Position numbers and translations under genes: made by a program
Notes under the pieces: model-generated
The model's database searches: none
What the model saw: the letters and a program-made list of their open reading frames with translations, nothing else
What the model was told of the DNA's origin: nothing
Shown: positions 34,184 through 41,108 of the stretch, one piece after another
How positions within the stretch are numbered: the stretch's first letter is position 1
Layout of the letters: every line of letters begins with the position of its first letter
Origin: Isoptericola halalbus
GTDB lineage: Bacteria; Actinomycetota; Actinomycetes; Actinomycetales; Cellulomonadaceae
DNA length: 64,000 nt
Direction of reading: 5' to 3'
Assembly (NCBI GenBank): GCA_009663185.1
Contig: VJZX01000005.1
Span: forward strand, 97,698-161,697

Positions 34184-34602
34184 ACGGAGGTCGTCCGGTT
34201 TCACCGGCCCACTGACTCCTGGGGCGAGTTCTCGAACTTCTCGCCGCACCCGGTCCAGCTCGACGAGACGGAGTGGCCCACGAGCGAGCACCGCTTGCAG
34301 TCGCAAAAGTTCGCCGGCACGCCGTACGAGGAGGAGATCCGGCTCGCACCGGACCGCACCCGAGGTCTGCGCAAGGACTGGTTCGCCGTCCGCGACGCGG
34401 TGATGAGAGAGGTCCTGGTCGCCAAGTTCACCCAGCACGACTCCCTGCTCGAGCTGCTGCTGTCCACCGGCGACGCGCTCCTCGTCGAGCACACGAAGAA
34501 CCACCGGTACTGGGCCGACGGCGGTGACGGATCGGGCCTAACCGCCTCGGGCTGCTGCTCATGGAGGTTCGCGCCGAGCTCCGCGCGACCACTGATCGGT
34601 GA
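34184..34602 (+). pseudogene. NADAR-family gene (RibX/DUF1768), frameshifted and without start
   Basis: The conceptual protein runs TDSWGEFSNFSPHPVQLDETEWPTSEHRLQSQKFAG, then an apparent short deletion in the LAPDRTRGLRKDW segment, then DAVMREVLVAKFTQHDSLLELLLSTGDALLVEHTKNHRYWADGG. A +1 shift near 34537 restores NRLGLLLMEVRAELRATTDR and a stop at 34600-34602. EFSNFSP, WPTSEH, KFA, and the GDALLVE..YWADGGDGxGxNRLGLLLMEVR run are the NADAR signature. No start codon is found before EVVRF. NADAR enzymes hydrolyse N-glycosidic bonds such as ADP-ribosyl-guanine; this copy should be inactive. Confidence 0.72.
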
Positions 34603-34711
34603 CGGCGTCGTCTCGCGCCCCACGGAGTTCACCCGACCCGACCAGGGACCGGCCGCCTGGAGGGTGCTTCAATTCAAGAACTGTCAGGATCCTCGGCAGC
34701 CGGGGAGAACC

Positions 34712-35248
34712 GTGCGCACATCGATGGTCGAGGTCGAGCTCGTTGCTCGAGCCAAGTCCGGTGACGAGCACGCGTTCGCCGAGCTCGCCGCCCAGCACCG
34801 GGCGCGGCTGTGGTCGATCTGCCTGCGCATCACAGGCAACGAGCACGACGCCGAGGACGCCCTGCAGGAGGCCCTGACGGCCGCCTGGCTCAACCTCACC
34901 GGGTTCCGGAACGAGGCGCGCTTCGGGACCTGGGCCTACCGCATCGCGTCCAACGCCGCGATCGCGGTGCTCCGCCGTCGTCGTGACACTCCTACGGACC
35001 TCGCCGATCGGCTGGACCAGCCGGGTGCGCACGACTTCACCGACCAGCTCGCCGACCGCGACCGGGTGACCGCGGCCCTCGCCGGCCTCGGCGAGCAGTT
35101 CCGTGAGGCCATCGTGCTCCGCGAGTACGGCGACCTCTCCTACGAGGAGATCGCCGCCCATCAGGGCGTTCCCGTGCAGACGGTGAAGAGCCGGCTCAAC
35201 CGCGCACGCGCCGCGGTCCTCGCCGAGCTCACGCGCGAGGCGGGGTAG
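34712..35248 (+). CDS. ECF-type RNA polymerase sigma factor (178 aa)
   Basis: Sigma-70 region 2: EHAFAELAAQHRARLWSICLRITGNEHDAEDALQEALTAAW, with FRNEARFGTWAYRIASNAAIAVLRRRR for 2.3-2.4. Region 4: RDRVTAALAGLGEQFREAIVLREYGDLSYEEIAAHQGVPVQTVKSRLNRARAAVLAEL. Regions 1 and 3 are absent, hence an extracytoplasmic-function type. No anti-sigma gene is adjacent. Start GTG 34712 follows GGGGAGAA; an ATG 12 nt later lacks a ribosome site. A longer frame from 34295 that joins it to the NADAR remnant is a by-product of that gene's frameshift. It is the likely user of the repeated GGAACA-N18-TCYAA promoters. Confidence 0.88.
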   Translation: MRTSMVEVELVARAKSGDEHAFAELAAQHRARLWSICLRITGNEHDAEDALQEALTAAWLNLTGFRNEARFGTWAYRIASNAAIAVLRRRRDTPTDLADRLDQPGAHDFTDQLADRDRVTAALAGLGEQFREAIVLREYGDLSYEEIAAHQGVPVQTVKSRLNRARAAVLAELTREAG

Positions 35249-35350
35249 ACCCCACGGCGGCGTGACGCTGGGCGATGCCGCCACGGCGCGTCAGACGCGG
35301 TCGCGGAGCGGGGCCGCCACTTCCCTGAACTGACGCCGGTGGGTGTGGTC

Positions 35351-35380
35351 GGGAACAAACCGGTGGCCCCCAACTTCCAA
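35351..35380 (+). promoter_or_regulatory. Island ECF-type promoter motif 4
   Basis: GGGAACA at 35351-35357 and TCCAA at 35376-35380 with the same 19-base gap, ending 46 nt before the ATG of the Ca-repeat protein gene at 35426. Confidence 0.6.
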
Positions 35381-35425
35381 CAGACAGGCGACGCAGACAG
35401 CGTCCGGCACAGCCAGGAGGCAGCC

Positions 35426-35920
35426 ATGACCGAGATGTTCGACTCCAACCAGGACGGGTTCGTCGACAAGCTGCGGTTCGACACGAACGCCGACGGCTAC
35501 AACGACACCGTCGCCCACGACCAGGACCAGAACGGCGTCTATGAGGTCATGGAGATCGACACCGACGGCAGGGGCGACGTCGACATGCGGATGTACGACG
35601 ACAACCAGGACGGCCGGTTCGAGCGTGCCACGGTCGACCAGGACAACGACGGCCACCTGGAGACGCACGCGTTCGACACCGACGGCGACAACGTCCTGGA
35701 CACCGTCGTCGTCGATGCAAACTTCAACGGCATCGACGATCGTGTCGAGCCCACAGGCCCGGCCCTGGTCGGCCCTGTCACCAATCGCGACCCCATCTCG
35801 CAGCTCATCCTCGACCTCGCCGAGGAGACCGGTCAGGCAACCTTCGGCACCCCGGACAGCGACCACGACGGCTGGGACGACAACGAGGACCGCCGCCCGC
35901 ACGACCCGTTCTACCGGTGA
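35426..35920 (+). CDS. Ca-binding-type repeat protein (164 aa)
   Basis: Most of the protein is a run of Asp/Asn-rich repeats: DSNQDGFVDKLRFDTNADGYNDTVAHDQDQNGVYEVMEIDTDGRGDVDMRMYDDNQDGRFERATVDQDNDGHLETHAFDTDGDNVLD in units of about 15-20 residues with DxDxDGxxD cores. The C-terminal DSDHDGWDDNEDRRPHDPFYR is a thrombospondin-3/EF-hand-like Ca site. No signal peptide. The repeats resemble those at the N-terminus of the C39-like protein. ATG 35426 follows AGGAGG; the GTG of the next gene overlaps its stop. Confidence 0.8.
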   Translation: MTEMFDSNQDGFVDKLRFDTNADGYNDTVAHDQDQNGVYEVMEIDTDGRGDVDMRMYDDNQDGRFERATVDQDNDGHLETHAFDTDGDNVLDTVVVDANFNGIDDRVEPTGPALVGPVTNRDPISQLILDLAEETGQATFGTPDSDHDGWDDNEDRRPHDPFYR

Positions 35921-37407
35921 CGGGATCGTCGATCCTCGAGCACGTCGCGGCGCACGTGCCCCCCGACGGGAGCCCGGGCCTCACCTATCCCGCCGGCTAC
36001 CGGCTGCCCGACGAGCAGCCGGTGGCGGACGGTGAGCTCCGCTGGGCTCCGGGTGCGCTCGAGGGCGTCATGGAGCAGCACGGGGCACGCGCGCGCACCA
36101 CGACGGACGAGGGCGTTGTGCCTCTGGTGCGCGCGGCGCGACGGCGTCTAGGCAGGCGACGTGCCAGAGCCCGGCTCTACGCCCTGGCCATGCGCAGCGA
36201 GGCGCTCGACGCGCTGGCCGACCTCGTGCCCTCGTTGGGGCGCGACCATGATCCGCGCGACATCGCCACCGCCCGGTGGCTGGCCTTCGACGGCCACCAC
36301 CGGGGTCCGGTGAAGCTCGGGATCGCACTGCTCGCGCTCGGCCACGACGAGGAGGACCGGCGGCGGCTGCTTCTCCTCGCACGGCACGACGAGCTGTCGT
36401 CGTTCGTCCTGGGCACCCTGGCTGCGGTCACCGGTGACCTCGGGTCAGCGGCGTACGCCGTGGCGCGGGTCGCTTATGGGTGGGGCCGCGTCGGTGCGGT
36501 CGACCGCCTCGACCTGAGCCATCCTGAGGTCCGGCGCTGGCTCGTGCGCGGGGGATACCGCAACACCGTGATGGACGAGTACACCGCGATCAACGCTGCG
36601 CACGCCGACCTCCTGGGCCAGCTCCGACGAATGACGCCACTCGACCCCGAGCTCGTCGATGGCGCGGTCGGCATCGTGCAGACGCTGCTGGCGGCACGAC
36701 TCGACGGTGGGCCCGGCGGTCACATCGGTGACTACGGTGACGCCGCCGAGGTCATCGAGCTGCTGCTAGGGGTCCTCGAGAAGTCCGACCTCCGTCGGTT
36801 CCAGCTCGCCCGCGACACCCGCCGCTGGCTGCTGCTGCCTGACGAGGACGAGGTCGACCTGCTTCCCGACCGCCGGAGGTCTCTCCTCGACCTGTCCGAG
36901 GCGACTCTCGTCGACCGGGGATGGCGGCACCGCACCGTAGCCGCGCTGGCGGACCCGCTGGATCCGTCGTTCGCGCTCGCGGTGGATGTCGGACGTTCGC
37001 TCGGTCATGACATCTTCCCTGCGGTCCTCGCCGCGCTGGAGCTCGATCCGGCGAGCCACTGGTGGTTCGACGCCGCGAGGTCGGCCGGACCCGAGCGTAT
37101 CCGCGCCGTCGTCGAGCTGGCCGAGCAGCATCTCGTCCGCGAACGGCACGATGAGTACGGAGCTCTCGTCCACCACTGGACGCTCAGCGTTCTCGAACAG
37201 CTCCCCGCCGAGCGGCCCGGCCTGGGATGGGGGCTGGTCGTGGCAGCGTTGCGCTCGCGGCAGATGGACCGCTGGCCGGCGTACCGCGTGCTCGAACGCT
37301 GGGGTCGCGCCAGTTGGCCGGCGGGTGCCGAGGATCTGCTGCGTGCTCGGCTGGCCGGCCGCACCGACGAGCGCGAACGCACCCGCCTGGTCGAGCTGCT
37401 CGGCTGA
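35917..37407 (+). CDS. Hypothetical alpha-helical protein, last gene of the island (496 aa)
   Basis: I do not recognise the family. It has a short N-terminal extended region (TYPAGYRLPDEQPVADG), then a largely helical body with repeating Leu-rich segments (ALDALADLVPSLGR, KLGIALLALGHDEEDRRRLLLLARHDELSSFVLGTLAAVTGD, FPAVLAALELDPASHWW, ERIRAVVELAEQHLV, RAVLERWGRASWPAGAEDLLRARLAG), as in an alpha-solenoid or HEAT-like protein. No membrane helix or signal. GTG start at 35917 overlaps the Ca-repeat gene stop. It ends 4 bp before the right border repeat. Confidence 0.68.
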   Translation: MTGSSILEHVAAHVPPDGSPGLTYPAGYRLPDEQPVADGELRWAPGALEGVMEQHGARARTTTDEGVVPLVRAARRRLGRRRARARLYALAMRSEALDALADLVPSLGRDHDPRDIATARWLAFDGHHRGPVKLGIALLALGHDEEDRRRLLLLARHDELSSFVLGTLAAVTGDLGSAAYAVARVAYGWGRVGAVDRLDLSHPEVRRWLVRGGYRNTVMDEYTAINAAHADLLGQLRRMTPLDPELVDGAVGIVQTLLAARLDGGPGGHIGDYGDAAEVIELLLGVLEKSDLRRFQLARDTRRWLLLPDEDEVDLLPDRRRSLLDLSEATLVDRGWRHRTVAALADPLDPSFALAVDVGRSLGHDIFPAVLAALELDPASHWWFDAARSAGPERIRAVVELAEQHLVRERHDEYGALVHHWTLSVLEQLPAERPGLGWGLVVAALRSRQMDRWPAYRVLERWGRASWPAGAEDLLRARLAGRTDERERTRLVELLG

Positions 37408-37411
37408 CCGC

Positions 37412-37458
37412 TTCTACCTCGGCGGGGCGGCGGCGGTGAGGACGTCGACGAGCACCTC
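37412..37458 (+). repeat. Right border repeat of the 13.5-kb island (tetR 3' end)
   Basis: Encodes the last residues of TetR on the minus strand (VLVDVLTAAAPPR, stop at 37414-37416). Its partner is 23908-23957. Also notable: both the S9 peptidase gene and the last island gene end in CTCGGCTGACCGC just before the border sequence, 13 identical bases. Confidence 0.75.
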
Positions 37459-38061
37459 GATGAGCGCTTCGGGATGCTGGTCGCCGGGGGCGCCGAGCAG
37501 CGCGGCGCGCAAGCCGGCCTCGTACGCGCCGAGCAGGAGGTCGACGGCGGTACGCACGTCGACGGTGAACCGCAGACCGAGCCCGTCGAGGACCCGCGTC
37601 AGGACCACGATCAGCTCGGCGCGCTGGCGCTGCTGGCCGGCGGTGTACCGGGCCGCGACGTCGGGGTCGCGCATCGCGAGCAGCTCGAACTCGAGCTTCA
37701 TCACGCACCACTGCCGCTCCCCGGGGACGTCCGGTCCGACGCCGGACACCACGGAGCGCAGCGCGGCGCGGAACCCGTCGGGCGTGTCGAGGGCCGCCGG
37801 GTCGATCGCCGCGACGGACCGTTCGAGGTCGGCGAGGTGCGTACGCATCTCGCGGTCCATGAGCGCGAGGAAAAGCTCTTCCTTGCTCTCGAAGTTCGAG
37901 TAGAACGCGCCGCGTGTGAAGCCTGCTGCCTCGCACACCGCCTCGATCGACGCGCCCTGCACGCCCTGGTCGGCGAAGACCTCGAACGCGGCGTCGAGCA
38001 GGCGCTCGCGGGTGCGCTCGCGCCGGGGCGAGCGCGCGCTGATCGCCGGCTCTGTCGTCAC
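37414..38061 (-). CDS. TetR/AcrR-family regulator (215 aa)
   Basis: N-terminal HTH: RERLLDAAFEVFADQGVQGASIEAVCEAAGFTRGAFYSNFESKEELFLALMD (residues 16-70), the FYSNF form typical of AcrR-like repressors. The C-terminal ligand/dimerisation region is helical. Start GTG 38061 has GGAGG upstream; the longer frame from 38181 would run through the operator dyads. It is divergent from, and most likely represses, the MMPL-YhgE exporter pair. Its 3' end is the target of the island's border repeat. Confidence 0.88.
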   Translation of the reverse strand: MTTEPAISARSPRRERTRERLLDAAFEVFADQGVQGASIEAVCEAAGFTRGAFYSNFESKEELFLALMDREMRTHLADLERSVAAIDPAALDTPDGFRAALRSVVSGVGPDVPGERQWCVMKLEFELLAMRDPDVAARYTAGQQRQRAELIVVLTRVLDGLGLRFTVDVRTAVDLLLGAYEAGLRAALLGAPGDQHPEALIEVLVDVLTAAAPPR

Positions 38062-38122
38062 GTCGGCCTCCGCGGGTGAACGGTCCCTGAACTGTCGCCC
38101 CCACTCTATCCAATGCACCTGT

Positions 38123-38161
38123 GTATCGGATACGTTGATGCATCGGATACAGTTCCGTATC
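38123..38161. promoter_or_regulatory. Probable TetR operators
   Basis: A perfect palindrome GTATC-G-GATAC (38123-38133) and an inverted repeat GATAC-N6-GTATC (38146-38161) lie between the tetR and MMPL genes, 30-70 nt before the MMPL start. The GATAC half-site occurs four times in 40 bp, fitting binding by a TetR dimer pair. Confidence 0.6.
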
Positions 38162-38192
38162 GAACCAGCCGTCTCCGTCACCGGGAGTCCAT

Positions 38193-41108
38193 GTGTCGTC
38201 CGTCCTCTACTCGCTCGGCCGCTGGGCCGCGCGTGCGCGCCGCGTCGTGGTCGTCGGCTGGCTCGTCGTGCTGATCGCCGTCGGCGGTCTCGCGGGTCTG
38301 CTCAACCAGGGTCTCGACAACTCCGTGAGCATCCCGGGCACCGAGTCGGCGGCCGCGCTCGACCGTCTCGAGGCCACGTTTCCGCAGGTCAGCGGCGCGA
38401 CGGCACAGATCATCGTCGTCGCGCCCGCCGGCGGCACGGTCAGTGCAGCATCCGTCCGCGGGCCCGTGAAGAGGACCGTCGACGAGCTTGCCGGCCTCGA
38501 GCACGTCGAGGCCGTGACCTCCCCGTACGACGACCAGGTGCCGGCCTCGGTCAGCAACGACGAGCGTGCCGCGCTGCTCACGATCCAGCTCGACGCGCCG
38601 TCCGAGGAGACCACCGAGGACACCAAGGACGCGCTCGCCGAGATCGCCGACGACCTGGCGGCCGCGCTGCCCGCGGGCTCCGAGGCCTCGCTCGGCGGGT
38701 CGCTGTTCGCCACCGAGCTCCCCGAGATGAGCCTCGTCGAGGGGCTCGGCCTGCTGGTGGCCCTCGTGGTGCTGGTGCTCACGCTCGGCTCGCTCGTCGC
38801 CGCCGGGCTGCCGCTCGTCAACGCGCTGCTCGGCGTCGCCGTCGCGATGGGTCTGCTTTTCGCCGCCACGGTGTTCGGCCCCATCACCTCGACGACGCCG
38901 ATGCTCGCCGTGATGCTCGGGCTCGCGGTGGGCATCGACTACGCGCTGCTCATCGTCTCGCGGCACCGCGACGAGCTGCGATCCGGCATCGGTGTCGCCG
39001 AGGCGGTCGGGCGAGCGGTCGCGACCGCGGGCTCGGCCGTCGTGTTCGCGGGCCTCACGGTCATGATCGCGCTCGTCGGTCTCGGCGTGGCCCGCATCCC
39101 GTTCCTCACGGTGATGGGTGTCACGGCTGCGGTCGCGGTCGGGATCGCCGTCCTGGTCTCCCTCACGCTCCTGCCCGCCCTCCTCGGGTTCGCCGGGGAG
39201 CGGCTGCGCCCCGCCACGGCCCGCCCGAGCCGCGGAAGGCGCGGACAGCGCGCGGCGAGCGCCGCCGTCGGGCACACCGTCGGCCAGGAGGGCGGGCACC
39301 ACAACCGCTTCTTCACGGGCTGGGTGCGGACGGTGACGCGTGCACCCGCGGTGACGATCGCCGTGGTCGTGGTCCTCCTCGGACTGCTCGCGTGGCCGGC
39401 GACGCACCTGCGGCTCGCGCTGCCCGACGCCGGCGCGCTCTCGCAGGACAGCTCGGCGCGTCAGACGTACGACATGGTCAGCGACCACTTCGGCGACGGC
39501 TTCAACGGCCCGCTCATCGTCACCGGCTCGATCGTCACGAGCACCGACCCCGTCGGGCTCATGGAGGACATCGCCGACGAGCTCCGCGCGCTGCCCGGCG
39601 TCGCGGACGTTCCGCTCGCCACGCCCAACCAGACCGCGGACACCGGCATCATCCAGGTCGTGCCGACGGGGGCACCGGACTCGGAGGAGACCGAGGCCCT
39701 GGTGCACGAGATCCGGGCACTGCACGACCACTTCCTCGACGAGTACGGCGTCGACCTCGCGGTCACGGGCTTCACGGCGGTCGGGATCGACGTGTCGGCG
39801 AAGCTCGGCGCGGCGCTGCTGCCGTTCGCCGTCGTGGTCGTGGGCCTGTCGCTGCTGCTGCTGACAATGGTGTTCCGCTCGATCTGGGTCCCGGTCAAGG
39901 CGACGCTGGGCTACCTGCTCTCGGTCGGCGCGGCGTTCGGCGTCGTGACCCTGGTGTTCGCCGACGGCGTCCTCGCCGACGCGCTGGGCGTCACCCGCCT
40001 GGGCCCGGTCATCAGCTTCATGCCGATCGTGCTCATGGGCGTGCTGTTCGGCCTGGCCATGGACTACGAGGTGTTCCTCGTCTCGCGCATCCGCGAGGAG
40101 TACGTGCACGGTGGCGACGCGCACCGCGCCATCCTGACCGGTTTCGCGGCGTCGGCCCAGGTCGTCACCGCCGCTGCGGTGATCATGTTCGCGGTCTTCA
40201 TCGCATTCGTGCCGCACGGCGACATGAACCTCAAACCCATCGCGCTCGGTCTCGCCGTGGGCGTCGCGGTCGACGCGTTCGTCGTCCGCATGGTGCTCGT
40301 GCCCGCCGTCCTGGCGCTGCTGGGCGAGCGCGCGTGGTGGATGCCGCGCTGGCTCGACCGGGCGCTGCCCTCGTTCGACGTCGAGGGCGAAGGCCTGGCC
40401 AAGGAGCTGCGGCTCGCCGACTGGCCTGCGCCGGCCGTGCCCGGCCTCCTGCCCGACGCCGTCGCCGCGCGCGACCTCGAGGTCGCCGGTCCGCACGGGC
40501 CACGGCCCGGGGAGCCGCCCTTGGTCGGCCCGGTCAGCGTGCGGGTGCCCGACGGCGGCGCGCTGTGCGTGCACGGCGACGCGTCCGTGCCGGTTCGTGC
40601 CCTGCTGCTCGCGCTCGCCGGGCGGGTGCCGCCCGACGGCGGCGCGGTCAAGGTCACCGGGCTCGTGCTGCCCGAGCGGGCGTCCGCGGTGCGCGGGCGG
40701 GTCGCCGTCGTCGACGCGGCTGCCGAGGCCGGGCGCCCGGCCGGTGCGGTCGAGGCCGTGGTGCGCGACGGCGCACGCATGGTCGTGGTCGACCGGACCG
40801 ACGTCGTGGTCGACCGGCTGGCGCGCGAGGCGCTCGCCGACGCGCTCGCCCGCGCCCAGGGTGCCGGCGTCGCCGTCGTGATCGGCGCGGCAGGCGTGGC
40901 GGCCACGGACCTCGTCCCGCTCGGGACCCCCGTGCTCGACGTCGGTGCCGGGTGGGGTGCGCCCGCCGCGTTGAGCGGCGGTGCCGTGCCGCCACCGATA
41001 CCCGGCGAGCACGTGCCCGTGCCCGGGCACGTAGCGCCAGGGCCAGGGCCAGGGCCAGGGCCCCGATCCGACCGCCAGCACGCGACCATCCAGGAGGTGC
41101 GGGCATGA
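38193..41108 (+). CDS. MMPL-family RND transporter with degenerate ABC-ATPase-like C-terminal domain (971 aa)
   Basis: Twelve-helix RND/MMPL exporter with two matching halves. TM1 is VVVVGWLVVLIAVGGLAGLL, and the motifs LGLAVGIDYALLIVSRHRDE (first half) and FGLAMDYEVFLVSRIREEY (second half) carry the conserved Asp residues of the proton relay. The transporter ends near residue 715. The last 250 residues, GVSVRVPDGGALCVHGDASVPVRALLLALAGRVPPDGGAVKVTGLVLP, resemble an ABC ATPase but Walker A is destroyed (GDASVPVRA in place of GxxGxGKS). The tail is a (GP)n repeat. GTG start. Exports lipids or drugs; the substrate is unknown. Its stop overlaps the next ATG. Confidence 0.88.
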   Translation: MSSVLYSLGRWAARARRVVVVGWLVVLIAVGGLAGLLNQGLDNSVSIPGTESAAALDRLEATFPQVSGATAQIIVVAPAGGTVSAASVRGPVKRTVDELAGLEHVEAVTSPYDDQVPASVSNDERAALLTIQLDAPSEETTEDTKDALAEIADDLAAALPAGSEASLGGSLFATELPEMSLVEGLGLLVALVVLVLTLGSLVAAGLPLVNALLGVAVAMGLLFAATVFGPITSTTPMLAVMLGLAVGIDYALLIVSRHRDELRSGIGVAEAVGRAVATAGSAVVFAGLTVMIALVGLGVARIPFLTVMGVTAAVAVGIAVLVSLTLLPALLGFAGERLRPATARPSRGRRGQRAASAAVGHTVGQEGGHHNRFFTGWVRTVTRAPAVTIAVVVVLLGLLAWPATHLRLALPDAGALSQDSSARQTYDMVSDHFGDGFNGPLIVTGSIVTSTDPVGLMEDIADELRALPGVADVPLATPNQTADTGIIQVVPTGAPDSEETEALVHEIRALHDHFLDEYGVDLAVTGFTAVGIDVSAKLGAALLPFAVVVVGLSLLLLTMVFRSIWVPVKATLGYLLSVGAAFGVVTLVFADGVLADALGVTRLGPVISFMPIVLMGVLFGLAMDYEVFLVSRIREEYVHGGDAHRAILTGFAASAQVVTAAAVIMFAVFIAFVPHGDMNLKPIALGLAVGVAVDAFVVRMVLVPAVLALLGERAWWMPRWLDRALPSFDVEGEGLAKELRLADWPAPAVPGLLPDAVAARDLEVAGPHGPRPGEPPLVGPVSVRVPDGGALCVHGDASVPVRALLLALAGRVPPDGGAVKVTGLVLPERASAVRGRVAVVDAAAEAGRPAGAVEAVVRDGARMVVVDRTDVVVDRLAREALADALARAQGAGVAVVIGAAGVAATDLVPLGTPVLDVGAGWGAPAALSGGAVPPPIPGEHVPVPGHVAPGPGPGPGPRSDRQHATIQEVRA
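41037..41062 (+). repeat. CCAGGG tandem repeat inside the MMPL gene
   Basis: Four units of a 6-bp GGGCCA/CCAGGG repeat encoding GPGPGPGP at the end of the protein. Slippage-prone and likely to vary among strains. Confidence 0.7.

Larger units (their letters stand above)
23958..37411. mobile_element. Putative genomic island with Hsp70/GrpE/dynamin system
   Basis: Bounded by a near-identical direct repeat of about 48 bp that duplicates the 3' end of tetR (37414-38061). Outside it lie the peptidase gene with its terminator on the left and tetR on the right, which would be convergent neighbours without the block. Inside are 13 genes that all belong together by overlap or a shared promoter motif. 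No integrase, transposase or tRNA gene is present, so the way of insertion is unknown, and homologous exchange at the tetR end is equally possible. Confidence 0.6.

Noticed and set aside
34295-35248. Single 317-codon NADAR-sigma fusion protein
   Set aside because: The NADAR C-terminus sits in another frame, and the intervening stretch is unlike protein. The sigma factor has its own ribosome site at 34712.
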